Shown: positions 41,395 to 53,407, numbered from the stretch's first letter. The stretch: DNA of 64,000 nucleotides from Monoplex corrugatus (GCA_030674185.1 CM060312.1:3938438-4002437), one strand, 5' to 3'. Made by a program: numbers and translations. Notes: generated from the letters alone by a model not told the origin.

Positions 41395-44392
41395 TGCAAG
41401 CCATATGTGCTGTGTGTTGTCTTACAGAGCTGTACATCAGTGTGAGTCATTGTGCTGTGTGTTGTCTTACAGAGCTGTACATCAGTGTGAGTCATTGTGC
41501 TGTGTGTGTGTTGTCTTACAGAGCTGTACATCAGTGTGAGTCATTGTGCTGTGTGTGTGTTGTCTTACAGAGCTGTACATCAGTGTGAGTCATTGTGCTG
41601 TGTGTGTGTTGTCTTACAGAGCTGTACATCAGTGTGAGTCATTGTGCTGTGTGTTGTCTTACAGAGCTGTACATCAGTGTAAGTCATTGTGCTGTGTGTG
41701 TGTTGTCTTACAGAGCTGTACATCAGTGTGAGTTATTGTGCTGTGTGTGTGTTGTCTTACAGAGCTGTACATCAGTGTGAGTCATTGTGCTGTGTGTGTG
41801 TTGTCTTACAGAGCTGTACATCAGTGTGAGTCATTGTGCTGTGTGTGTGTGTTGTCTTACAGAGCTGTACATCAGTGTGAGTCATTGTGCTGTGTGTGTG
41901 TTGTCTTACAGAGCTGTACATCAGTGTGAGTCATTGTGCTGTGTGTGTCTTACAGAGCTGTACATCAGTGTGAGTCATTGTGCTGTGTGTGTGTTGTCTT
42001 ACAGAGCTGTACATCAGTGTGAGTCATTGTGCTGTGTGTGTGTGTTGTCTTACAGAGCTGTACATCAGTGTGAGTCATTGTGTTGTGTGTGTGTTGTCTT
42101 ATAGAGCTGTACATCAGTGTGAGTCATTGTGCTGTGTGTTGTCTTACAGAGCTGTACATCAGTGTGAGTCATTATGCTGTGTGTTGTCTTACAGAGCTGT
42201 ACATCAGTGTGAGTCATTGTACTGTTTGTGTGTGTTGTCTTGCAGAGCTGTACATCAGTGTGAGTCATTGTGCTGTGTGTTGTCTTACAGAGCTGTACAT
42301 CAGTGTGAGTCATTGTGCTGTGTGTTGTCTTACAGAGCAGTACATCAGTGTGAGTCATTGTTCTGTGTGTGTTTGTCTTACAGAGCTGTACATCAGTGTG
42401 AGTCATTGTGCTGTGTGTGTGTGTTGTCTTACAGAGCTGTACATCAGTGTGAGTCATTGTGTTGTGTGTGTGTTGTCTTACAGAGCTGTACATCAGTGTG
42501 AGTCATTGTGCTGTGTGTGTGTTGTCTTACAGAGCTGTACATCAGTGTGAGTCATTGTGCTGTGTGTTGTCTTACAGAGCTGTACATCAGTGTTAGTCAT
42601 TGTGCTGTGTGTTGTCTTACAGAGCTGTACATCAGTGTGAGTCATTGTGCTGTGTGTGTGTTGTTTTACAGAGCTGTACATCAGTGTGAGTCATTGTGTT
42701 GTGTGTTGTCTTACAGAGCTGTACATCAGTGTGAGTCATTGTGCTGTGTGTTGTTTTACAGAGCTGTACATCAGTGTGAGTCATTGTGCTGTGTGTTGTC
42801 TTACAGAGCTGTACATCAGTGTGAGTCATTGTACTGTTTGTGTGTGTTGTCTTGCAGAGCTGTACATCAGTGTGAGTCATTGTGCTGTGTGTTGTCTTAC
42901 AGAGCTGTACATCAGTGTGAGTCATTGTGCTGTGTGTTGTCTTACAGAGCAGTACATCAGTGTGAGTCATTGTTCTGTGTGTGTTGTCTTACAGAGCTGT
43001 ACATCAGTGTGAGTCATTGTGCTGTGTGTGTGTGTTGTCTTACAGAGCTGTACATCAGTGTGAGTCATTGTGTTGTGTGTGTGTTGTCTTACAGAGCTGT
43101 ACATCAGTGTGAGTCATTGTGTTGTGTGTGTGTTGTCTTACAGAGCTGTACATCAGTGTGAGTCATTGTGCTGTGTGTTGTCTTACAGAGCTGTACATCA
43201 GTGTGAGTCATTGTGTTGTGTGTGTGTTGTCTTACAGAGCTGTACATCAGTGTGAGTCATTGTGCTGTGTGTGTGTTGTCTTACAGAGCTGTACATCAGT
43301 GTGAGTCATTGTGCTGTGTGTTGTCTTACAGAGCTGTACATCAGTGTGAGTCATTGTGTTGTGTGTGTGTTGTCTTACAGAGCTGTACATCAGTGTGAGT
43401 CATTGTTCTGTGTGTGTTGTCTTACAGAGCTGTACATCAGTGTGAGTCATTGTGCTGTGTGTGTGTGTTGTCTTACAGAGCTGTACATCAGTGTGAGTCA
43501 TTGTGCTGTGTGTGTGTGTTGTCTTACAGAGCTGTACATCAGTGTGAGTCATTGTATTGTGTGTTGTCTTACAGAGCTGTACATCAGTGTGAGTCATTGT
43601 GTTGTGTGTGTGTTGTCTTACAGAGCTGTACATCAGTGTGAGTCATTGTGCTGTGTGTGTGTTGTCTTACAGAGCTGTACATCAGTGTGAGTCATTGTGC
43701 TGTGTGTGTGTGTTGTCTTACAGAGCTGTACATCAGTGTGAGTCATTGTGCTGTGTGTTGTCTTACAGAGCTGTACATCAGTGTGAGTCATTGTGCTGTG
43801 TGTGTGTGTTGTCTTACAGAGCTGTACATCAGTGTGAGTCATTGTGCTGTGTGTGTGTTGTCTTACAGAGCTGTACATCAGTGTGAGTCATTGTGCTGTG
43901 TGTGTGTTGTCTTACAGAGCTGTACATCAGTGTGAGTCATTGTGCTGTGTGTTGTCTTACAGAGCTGTACATCAGTGTGAGTCATTGTGTTGTGTGTGTG
44001 TGTTGTCTTACAGAGCTGTACATCAGTGTGAGTCATTGTGCTGTGTGTGTTGTCTTACAGAGCTGTACATCAGTGTGAGTCATTGTGCTGTGTGTGTGTT
44101 GTCTTACAGAGCTGTACATCAGTGTGAGTCATTGTGCTGTGTGTTGTCTTACAGAGCTGTACATCAGTGTGAGTCATTGTGCTGTGTGTTGTCTTACAGA
44201 GCTGTACATCAGTGTGAGTCATTGTGCTGTGTGTTGTCTTACAGAGCTGTACATCAGTGTGAGTCATTGTGCTGTGTGTTGTCTTACAGAGCTGTACATC
44301 AGTGTGAGTCATTGTGCTGTGTGTGTGTTGTCTTACAGAGCTGTACATCAGTGTGAGTCATTGTGCTGTGTGTTGTCTTACAGAGCAGTGCA
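41395..44392. repeat. 49-bp (43-51) tandem array, about 62 copies, splice-site-like
   Basis: Units of GAGCTGTACATCAGTGTGAG / TCATTGTGCTGTGTGTGTGT / TGTCTTACA. Length variation comes from the GT run (GTGTGT to GTGTGTGTGTGT). Every unit contains TTGTCTTACAG followed 16 nt later by GTGAGT, i.e. an acceptor and donor in proper order on the MAGI sense strand. The Cys/Leu-rich frames are artefacts. Confidence 0.97.
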
Positions 44393-45154
44393 TCATACGG
44401 TGTTGCTGATCCACAGTCAAACAGTAGTGTTGGTGGTTATGTAACTGCATGCTTCTTTCTGCCTGTTGCTGTTTAACATTTTTGTTTTTGTTTTGTTATA
44501 TTTCAGATTTTTGTTTGTTTGTTTGTTTGTTTTCTGGGCTGGTTCACACATGCTGGTTAACTGTTTTAAACTGTGTTACTGATTTATTCCACCATATTAA
44601 AACCAAAAAGGGACTTCCAGAGCTGTGTTATAGATACTAACCAGGAGTGAGGGAATGGACCTCTTAGAAAGGAACTGTACACATGTTGATTGTTTTTGAT
44701 CACATACTTTTTGGGACAGTCACCACGAAGATGAGGAGGCTAACAGCCGTCAGTGAGTGTTGTAAAGTTCTGACCATAAAGTGACCCCCCCCCCCCCCCT
44801 TAGCCATATATACACTGGAATACTTTACTCACAGATAAAGTCATAAACTCAGTGTAGGTTTGCTGACTGGTGTGAGGTTAGCACACATGTCAGCCATTGG
44901 TGCACTTGTGGTGACCACCTTCTGGTCAGCAGTACTGTCAGGAGCTGATGAAGGTCTGCTGACCACTTGTCAGCTTTCTGTCTGCTGTTGATACAGTTCA
45001 CCTGAAAGATCCAACTCAACCCGCAAAAGGCTAGACACTTATAAAAAGCCTGACACTCTGCAAAATGTCCAACACATCTGCAAAAGGCCAGATACCTTTA
45101 AAAGGTCTCCTGACACACCTGCAAAACTTGTGGAAGACCAGACTTACTAGCACA
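44393..45154. other. Intronic stretch with poly-C
   Basis: Contains (TTTG)n at about 44506-44532 and a C run (44787-44801). No gene recognised. Confidence 0.5.
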
Positions 45155-46900
45155 GAACCCAAAAGCTTGTACATACATGACAACAACATATCCTTTCTCC
45201 ACTTCATACACTGTAGAAGATGGTGTTAGAGCCAAAAGCTTGTACATACATGACAACAACATATCCTTTCTCCACTTCATACACTGTAGAAGATGGTGTT
45301 AGATAGAGCCAAAAGCTTGTACATACATGACAACAACATACCCTTTCTCCACTTCACACACTGTAGAAGATGGTGTTAGATAGAGCCAAAAGCTTGTATG
45401 TACGTGACAACAACATACCCTTTCTCCACTTCACACACTGTAGAAGATGGTGTTAGATAGAGCCAAAAGCTTGTACATACATGACAACAACATCCTTTCT
45501 CCACTTCATACACTGTAGAAGATGGTGTTAGATAGAGCCAAAAGCTTGTATGTACGTGACAACAACATCCTTTCTCCACTTCACACACTGTAGAAGATGG
45601 TGTTAGATAGAGCCAAAAGCTTGTACATACATGACAACAACATCCTTTCTCCACTTCATACACTGTAGAAGATGGTGTTAGAGCCAAAAGCTTGTACGTA
45701 CATGACAACAACATCTTTTCTCTACTTCATACACTGTAGAAGATGGTGTTAGATAGAACCAAAAGCTTGTACATACATGACAACAACATACCCTTTGTCC
45801 ACTTTATACACTGTAGAAGATGGTGTTAGATAGAGCCAAAAGCTTGTATATACATGACAACAACATACCCTTTCTCCACTTCACACACTGTAGAAGATGG
45901 TGTTAGATAGAGCAGAAAGTTTGTATGTACGTGACAACAACATCCTTTCTCCACTTCATACACTGTAGAAGATGGTGTTAGATAGAGCCAAAAGCTTGTA
46001 TATACATGACAACAACATACCCTTTCTCCACTTCACACACTGTAGAAGATGGTGTTAGATAGAGCCAAAAGCTTGTATGTACATGACAACAATATACCCT
46101 TTCTCCACTTCACACACTGTAGAAGATGGTGTTAGAGCCAAAAGCTTGTATGTACATGACAACAACATATCCTTTCTCCACTTCACACACTGTAGAAGAT
46201 GGTGTTAGATAGAGCCAAAAGTTTGTACATACATGACAACAACATACCCTTTGTCCACTTCATACACTGTAGAAGATGGTGTTAGATAGAGCCAAAAGTT
46301 TGTACATACATGACAACAACATACCCTTTCTCCACTTTATACACTGTAGAAGATGGTGTTAGATAGAGCCAAAAGCTTGTACGTACATGACAACAACATA
46401 TCCTTTCTCCACTTCACACACTGTAGAAGATGGTGTTAGATAGAGCCAAAAGCTTGTACATACATGACAACAACATCCTTTCTCCACTTCACACACTGTA
46501 GAAGATGGTGTTAGATAGAGCCAAAAGCTTGTACATACATGACAACAACATACCCTTTCTCCACTTCACACACTGTAGAAGATGGTGTTAGATAGAGCCA
46601 AAAGCTTGTATGTACATGACAACAACATCTTTTCTCCACTTCATACACTGTAGAAGATGGTGTTAGAGCCAAAAGCTTGTACATACATGACAACAACATA
46701 TCCTTTCTCCACTTCACACACTGTAGAAGATGGTGTTAGATAGAGCCAAAAGCTTGTACGTACATGACAACAACATATCCTTTCTCCACTTCACACACTG
46801 TAGAAGATGGTGTTAGATAGAGCCAAAAGCTTGTATGTACATGACAACAACATATCCTTTCTCCACTTCATAAGTTCCAGAAGACAGACAGAGCTGAAAG
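45155..46900. repeat. 78-bp tandem array, about 22 copies
   Basis: Units of CTTTCTCCACTTCACACACT / GTAGAAGATGGTGTTAGATA / GAGCCAAAAGCTTGTACATA / CATGACAACAACATACCC, with 74- and 75-bp variants lacking TAGA or ACC. Confidence 0.97.
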
Positions 46901-47192
46901 CTTGTGCGTTACATGACAACACACCCTTTGTCCAGTCCATAATGGTGAAAGGGCAGTTTGATAAGGTCATCTGATTTCTTCATTTCTGTATGTGCATATC
47001 ACGGAAACCACAATCGGCCAAAGTGCTATGGATGATTTATAAACGTATTATGTAAAATGACCATTATAGGCCTTCAGTGTAGCTCAGTGTACTCTCCATG
47101 AACTTGTCTGTAAAAGACACAAACCTGTATTTGTGCATGAGTAACGTGAACATCCCCTGTTGACCCCTTGACTGCAAACACAGGATCCCATG
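46901..47192. other. Unique intronic stretch
   Basis: About 290 bp of unique sequence with no recognised feature. Confidence 0.4.
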
Positions 47193-47218
47193 TTAACCCT
47201 TTGACTGCAGAGGGTTAA
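47193..47218. mobile_element. Minimal TTAA-bounded MITE remnant
   Basis: TTAACCCTTTGACTGC followed by AGAGGGTTAA. Only the two tips of a hairpin MITE remain, 26 bp in all. Confidence 0.55.
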
Positions 47219-48335
47219 TAGCAGGAGTCTATCACAGTAATGTTATGTATAACAGTATATCACAGTAATGTTATTATAACAGTATATCACAGTAATGTTA
47301 TGTATAACAGGAGTATATCACTGTAATGTTATGTATAACAGTATATCACAGTAATGTTATGTATAACAGTATATCACAGTAATGTTATGTATAACAGTAT
47401 ATCACAGAATGTTATGTATAACAGTATATCACTGTAATGTTATGTTATATCACAGTAATGTTATGTATAACAGTATATCACTGTAATGTTATGTTATATC
47501 ACAGTAATGTTATGTATAACAGTATATCACTGTAATGTTATGTTATATCACTGTAATGTTATGTATAACAGTATATCACTGTAATGTTATGTATAACAGT
47601 ATATCACTGTAATGTTATGTATAACAGGAGTATATCACTGTAATGTTATGTATAACAGTATATCACTGTAATGTTATTATAACAGTATATCACAGTAATG
47701 TTATGTATAACAGTATATCACAGTAATGTTATGTATAACAGTATATCACAGTAATGTTATGTTATATCACAGTAATGTTATGTATAACAGTATATCACAG
47801 TAATGTTATGTATAACAGTATATCACAGTAATGTTATGTATGACAGTATATCACAGTAATGTTATGTATAACAGTATATCACTGTAATGTTATGTATGAC
47901 AGTATATCACAGTAATGTTATGTATAACAGTATATCACTGTAATGTTATGTATAACAGTATATCACAGTAATGTTATGTTATATCACAGTAATGTTATGT
48001 ATAACAGTATATCACAGTAATGTTATGTATAACAGTATATCACAGTAATGTTATGTATAACAGTATATCACTGTAATGTTATGTATAACAGTATATCACT
48101 GTAATGTTATGTATAACAGTATATCACAGTAATGTTATGTATAACAGTATATCACAGTAATGTTATGTATAACAGTATATCACTGTAATGTTATGTATAA
48201 CAGTATATCACAGTAATGTTATGTATAACAGTATATCACAGTAATGTTATGTATAACAGTATATCACAGTAATGTTATGTATAACAGTATATCACAGTAA
48301 TGTTATGTATAACAGTATATCACAGTAATGTTATG
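47219..48335. repeat. 28-bp tandem array, about 40 copies
   Basis: Units of TATATCACAGTAATGTTATG plus TATAACAG, with CACTG/CACAG variants and shorter 20-bp units (TATATCACAGTAATGTTATG directly repeated). Confidence 0.97.
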
Positions 48336-48782
48336 TTTGGATGTTGGTAATGGATAGCATTGTTTGGAGTTCTAATTGCTATTGTTGTATGCATTGTTCT
48401 AATTGCTATTGTTGTATGCATCGTTTGGTTCCCTTCTTTCTGTTCTGCATGATGCATGATATATGAGTTTGTAACACAACAAGTGTTCACAAACCTTGCC
48501 ATTGATTCTTGTAACCAGAAATCTGTTTTTCAGTGTGTGCAGACAACAAAACAGTCGTCTGTTTACAGCTAGAGTGTGTTCATTTCATGAAAATGTTAAA
48601 TGTTCTGTGTCAGTTATGATCACATGAAGAGGGGGGGGGGGGGGGGGGGGGGAGCAATAGAAAATAAAGAGAGGAAACTTGGAGGTACTGTGTTGTTGAC
48701 AATGTGTAGTTGTGAGCGTTAAGGTGATAGTTTCTCAAGGTCATACTGTTTTCATCCCTGTTTTTTAAAACAGATGTAGATA
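48336..48782. other. Unique stretch with poly-G
   Basis: Contains a short direct repeat (TCTAATTGCTATTGTTGTAT at 48371 and 48399) and a G run of about 20 (48632-48652). No gene recognised. Confidence 0.5.
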
Positions 48783-49100
48783 CACACGTTATTACAATGT
48801 ACACATGTTATTACAATGTACACACGTTATTACAATGTACACACGTTATTACAATGTACACACGTTATTACAATGTACACACGTTATTACAATGTACACA
48901 CGTTATTACAATGTACACACGTTATTACAATGTACACATATTATTACAATGTACACACGTTATTACAATGTACACGTTATTACAATGTACACACGTTATT
49001 ACAATGTACACACATTATTACAATGTACACGTTATTACAATGTACACACGTTATTACAATGTACACATGTTATTACAATGTACACACATTATTACAATGT
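48783..49100. repeat. 19-bp tandem array, about 17 copies
   Basis: Units of ACACACGTTATTACAATGT with 17-bp variants. Frames in all three + phases are artefacts. Confidence 0.97.
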
Positions 49101-49164
49101 AGCCCCAATGTTCCATAAACAGACCAGTACAAAAATAAATGATATGAAACCTTAGGACCTTGGT

Positions 49165-49338
49165 CGTTTGACTCCTTCGCCCTATCCACCAACTGCAAAA
49201 ACTTAATCCTTTGACTCCCTCACCCTATCCACCGGCTTCCTGCAGGAGCTGGTGGATCAGATGAGGAAATCAGCTCTGCTAGCATTGTTGACAGTGCAGG
49301 ATGCTGGTGGACAGGGTGTGGTAATCAAAAGGGTTAAG
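49165..49338. mobile_element. TTAA hairpin MITE, composite, partly degraded
   Basis: GTTTGACTCCTTCGCCCTAT, GCAAAAACTTAATCCTTTGA, CTTCCTGCAGGAGCTGGTGG, then CAGGATGCTGGTGGACAGGG and AATCAAAAGGGTTAAG in the usual order. The left TTAA is lost. Confidence 0.82.
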
Positions 49339-49489
49339 ACTTTACCAGTGCATATGGCAAATGTGCAACTATGTGTATGGCTTGTGTCATGATCACTTTG
49401 GTTTTCTCCATCACATGGTATCAGTGGCATTAAATTAACACACATGGAGATCATTCCCACCATGGAGGCATTATTGTCTGAAACTAACT

Positions 49490-50236
49490 GATATGCGGTA
49501 ATTGTATGAAATGAGGTAATATTATGATAAAACTGAAATGAGGTAATACTGTGATAAAACTGAAATGAGGTAATACTATGATAAAACTGAAATGAGGTAA
49601 TACTGTGATAAAACTGAAATGAGGTAATACTGTGATAAAACTGAAATAAGGTAATACTGTGATAAAACTGAAATGAGGTAATATTGTGATAAAACTGAAA
49701 TAAGGTAATAATTATGATAAAACTGAAATAAGGTAATACTGTGATAAAACTGAAATGAGGTAATACTATGATAAAACAAATGAGGTAATACTATGATAAA
49801 ACTGAAATGAGGTAATACTATGATAAAACTGAAATGAGGTAATATTGTGATAAAACTGAAATAAGGTAATACTGTGATAAAACTGAAATAAGGTAATACT
49901 GTGATAAAACTGAAATGAGATAATACTGTGATAAAACTGAAACTAAGGAATGAAAAATAAGGTATATATGATAAAACTGAAATAAGGTAATACTGTGATA
50001 AAACTGAAATAAGGTAATACTGTGATAAACTGAAATAGGTAATACTGTGATAAAATGAATAAGGTAATACTGTGATAAAACTGAAATAAGGTAATACTGT
50101 GATAAAACTGAAATAAGGTAATAGTATGATAAAACTGAAATAAGGTAATACTGTGATAAAACTGAAATAAGGTAATACTGTGATAAAACTGAAATGAGGT
50201 AATACTGTGATAAAACTGAAATAGTAATACTATGAT
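49490..50236. repeat. 27-bp tandem array
   Basis: About 27 units of GTGATAAAACTGAAATGAGG plus TAATACT. It ends about 240 bp upstream of the last MAGI exon. Confidence 0.96.
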
Positions 50237-50478
50237 AGCTTCACTCATGTGTGTGAGATGTCTTACAGAAAATACATAATATGAGACAGACAGTTTGTGT
50301 TAATGTTTGTGTGTTTTCTGACAAAAGTTGGTTTTCTTCTTGTGTTTTACAGATTTTGTCTGTATGTGGTGGTGTCATGGATTTCTTCACAGAATATTTC
50401 CACTAAATGTTTTGATTGCTTTCTCAGGGATTTACCTAAAGACCATATAAACTGATTTTTGTATGTTCTTATTTTCAG

Positions 50479-50633
50479 AGGGCGCTCAGACTCCGTCCCC
50501 CCTTAGCCGTTACCCCCCACCTCTGTCCAACGGTCCCATCGGTCACAGTTCCCCGCACATGGGGCGTCGCCAGATGGACCGTGACGACTATTTCCACGGC
50601 TACCCGCATGGCCGTTCCTTCCACAACTACTGA
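50479..50633 (+). CDS. MAGI: MAGI terminal coding exon
   Basis: Acceptor TTCTTATTTTCAG. It joins in phase 1 to the PDZ5 exon (G + AG gives Glu) and encodes 50 further residues: GAQTPSPLSRYPPPLSNGP, then HMGRRQMDRDDYFHGYPHG and RSFHNY, ending TGA 50631-50633. The tail is Pro/Ser- then Arg/Asp/Tyr/His-rich and disordered in appearance. It does not end in an obvious class I PDZ ligand. The total coding contribution of the seven exons is 860 nt, in one frame. The exon call is supported by the splice site, the phase and the sharp change to balanced codon composition amid repeats. Confidence 0.88.
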
Positions 50634-51130
50634 CCAGACAGGGGAGGGCATCGTGGTGGTGACAGCTACAGGGAAGGGGGGAGAGGGGCTGGTGATGACG
50701 GCAGCATGTGACGTGGCAGTGTCGGCACGGGCTGGAAGTTCTAGCAGCTCTGCCTTCTGCTGATCCCCACACCCTGTGCACAAGACACAGTCTGTTATGT
50801 ATTGTTTTGTAAGCAATGACTATACAAGCCTGCTATTGAGATTTATCCTGTCTTCTGTAGCCTGCTGAAGGTCCAGGGTCACACAGAGTGTGCACTGCTG
50901 GTCTGTGGGCAGAAAGCGTCTCTCTTGTAAAGGGATAAGGAAAGAGATATACTGCCTGCACACACTTTTGTAAAAATACACATAAATGAAATAATGAAGG
51001 ATGAACACTTGTAACAAAAAAAAGAATTTTTGTTGTTGTAATTTTTGATACAGCAAAAAAAAAAAAAACAAAACAAAAAAAACAAACTGATAATCAACTA
51101 TGAAGTAAACAGTATAGCAATGAATAGGAG
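50634..51130 (+). other. Probable MAGI 3' UTR (start)
   Basis: Follows the MAGI stop. The first 75 nt remain in frame without a stop (Gly/Arg-rich) up to TGA 50709-50711. Farther on the sequence is AT-rich with poly-A (51055-51068). No AATAAA is seen in this part; only weaker ATAAATGAAATAATG variants occur near 50985. The true 3' end is unknown. Confidence 0.45.
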
Positions 51131-51434
51131 TTGAATGTTTTCACTCCTGCACACGGCATACAGTTGCCAATGGTTGACCAGTGCTGACCACAGGATTACA
51201 CACACAGGGGACAGGACTACTATAGGGTCAAAGGAAGCAAACACTGACCACACTGTGGCTCAAAAGAGGAATTTTGCATTTTGGCGTCTGACTGACTGAA
51301 GAGACGGTACATGACCATATCACCAGCACTGTTGGCACTGTGGACTTGTTGTAGGAGGGATGTCATGACTAGCAGAAAGAAGTTGGCAACAAGAGATGGT
51401 CACATGTGAAGAGAGACAGTTGTTGGAACCTGAG

Positions 51435-51508
51435 CCATTTCACTGCCTTACGCTGTCTACCAGCTTTGTACAGGAGGGCAGTGGATAGACCTGGGGAGTG
51501 AAAGGGTT
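51435..51508. mobile_element. TTAA hairpin MITE, simple form (degraded)
   Basis: CATTTCACTGCCTTACGCTG ... GGGGAGTGAAAGGGTT. One hairpin around CTTTGTACAGGAG. The TTAA ends are mutated. Confidence 0.65.
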
Positions 51509-51509
51509 G

Positions 51510-52085
51510 GACTGGACATCAAGTCTGGTCCATGGTGTGACGTCAAGTCTGGTCCATGGTGTGACGTCAGGTCTGGTCCATGGTGTGACATCAGGTCTGG
51601 TCCATGGTGTGACATCAGGTCTGGTCCATGGTGTGACATCAGGTCTGGTCCATGGTGTGACATCAAGTCTGGTCCAGGGTGTGACATCAAGTCTGGTCCA
51701 TGGTGTGACATCAGGTCTGGTCCATGGTGTGACATCAAGTCTGGTCCATGGTGTGACATCAGGTCTGGTCCATGGTGTGACATCAAGTCTGGTCCATGGT
51801 GTGACATCAGGTCTGGTCCATGGTGTGACAAGGATCAAGTCTGGTCCATGGTGTGACATCAGGTCTGGTCCATGGTGTGACATCAAGTCTGGTCCATGGT
51901 GTGACATCAGGTCTGGTCCATGGTGTGACAAGGATCAAGTCTGGTCCATGGTGTGACATCAGGTCTGGTCCATGGTGTGACATCAAGTCTGGTCCATGGT
52001 GTGACATCAAGTCTGGTCCATGGTGTGACATCAAGTCTGGTCCATGGTGTGACATCAGGTCTGGTCCATGGTGTGACAAGGATCA
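51510..52085. repeat. 24-bp tandem array
   Basis: About 24 units of CATCAAGTCTGGTCCATGGT plus GTGA, with CATCAGG variants and three units carrying CAAGGAT. All frames through it are artefacts of a 3n unit. Confidence 0.97.
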
Positions 52086-52570
52086 AGTCAGCAGACCATT
52101 TTACAGGCAGCAGGCCCCAGACGGTTGTAGTATTTTGCGACAGGATCATCACCACTGCTTCAGTGGACAATTTGTGTGTCAAAAACATCCGTCATCACCA
52201 TGCCAGTGGAAAGACATGAAATGTATTGTGAAGTGAAGCATGATCATTATCACCATACCAGTGGCTAGATGAAGAATCTGTTGTAAAACATGATCATTAT
52301 GACTTTGTCCGAGCTGGACAATTGATGTATTTTGAAACATGACCATTATCAGTGTATCGTTGGGGAGAGAAATATATTTTCAGAAAGGATTAGTGTCACT
52401 GGCTTGTTGTCAACATGTGTATCAGGGTGTGATCTTTCAGGGGATGGGGGGGGGGGGGGGGGGGTATTTGGACACCTGATCTTTGTCCCTGGGTGGTTGT
52501 GCAGCCAGTGCCTGTGTTTTGTGCTGGCCAAGTGTGTCAGCTGAAGATGTTGTAGTGTACTGACAAAAAG
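52086..52570. other. Unique stretch with poly-G
   Basis: Two to three diverged CATGATCATTATCACCATACC-like motifs (52150-52350, about 60 bp apart) and a G run (52446-52463). Confidence 0.5.
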
Positions 52571-52646
52571 CCTGTTCACTCCCTCACCCTGTCCACCAGC
52601 TTTCTACAGGAGTTTGATGGACAGAGTGAGGGAGTGAATGGGTTAA
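52571..52646. mobile_element. TTAA hairpin MITE, simple form
   Basis: TGTTCACTCCCTCACCCTGT ... GAGTGAGGGAGTGAATGGGTTAA. A single hairpin centred on CTTTCTACAGGAG, equivalent to the 80-bp free form at 24471, with the left TTAA mutated. Confidence 0.8.
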
Positions 52647-53074
52647 GCAGCTGTGCATGAACGCTGCTTTCTGTGACAGTTCATTGACCTGTGTATAGGC
52701 ATGTGATTTGTTAACTCTTTGTTACTCCTTGACTCGGCCATTCACCTGTTAACCTGATACATACAACCGTGCAACGTGTGTCGCTGTCACTCTCATATAT
52801 GCAAGTTACCAGGATATTAAGGGTTCACCTTGCTTGTGATGATGATGATTGTCTGCAAGTGTGTGTGTGCGAGGTCGTCCACAGTTGTGTGGCAGTTAGT
52901 GACATAGATTATGTACTTACTATTATCATTTGATTGCTCATTATCATTTCATTGTTCTCTATTTATACTGCCTGGTGTCATTATTGTCAACATCGAGGTG
53001 TTATCAGCCGCAATGTCGTTTTTTATTTTTGATAGAAGCTCCTCAGCCATTTTTAGAGAAGTATTGTTTCTGGT

Positions 53075-53395
53075 CTGTCTACTGTTTGGTCCATTTGTCC
53101 CCCTGACCTTGTTGTTCTTGTCACTGGTTTACTGGTGTCACTGGCTGGTTGGTCCATTTGTCCCCCTGACCTTGTTGTTCTTGTCACTGGTTTACTGGTG
53201 TCACTGGCTGGTTGGTCCATTTGTCCCCCTGACCTTGTTGTTCTTGTCACTGGTTTACTGGTGTCACTGGCTGGTTGACAGCTGACTGTCTTGACCAACA
53301 ACTGGTTGACAGCTGTCTTGACCAACAACTGGTTGACAGCTGTGTTGACCAACAACTGGTTGACAGCTGACTGTCTTGACCAACGACTGCTCTGT
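53075..53395. repeat. 63-bp x 3 repeat followed by 26-31-bp x 4 repeat
   Basis: First block: GGTTGGTCCATTTGTCCCCC / TGACCTTGTTGTTCTTGTCA / CTGGTTTACTGGTGTCACTG. It runs into GACAGCTGACTGTCTTGACC plus AACAACTGGTT units. Confidence 0.94.
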
Positions 53396-53407
53396 CCCTG
53401 TCTTTGA

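Noticed and set aside
41394..44444. Cys-rich frames (VSHCAVCVCCLTELYIS) suggesting a zinc-finger or toxin-like repeat protein
   Set aside because: The Cys codons come from the GTGTGT run in a 49-bp repeat. Frames shift at each length variant and none has gene structure.
50581..50763. 60-codon frame starting MTTISTATRMAVPST
   Set aside because: It overlaps the terminal MAGI exon in another phase. The MAGI frame is fixed by six phase-consistent junctions.
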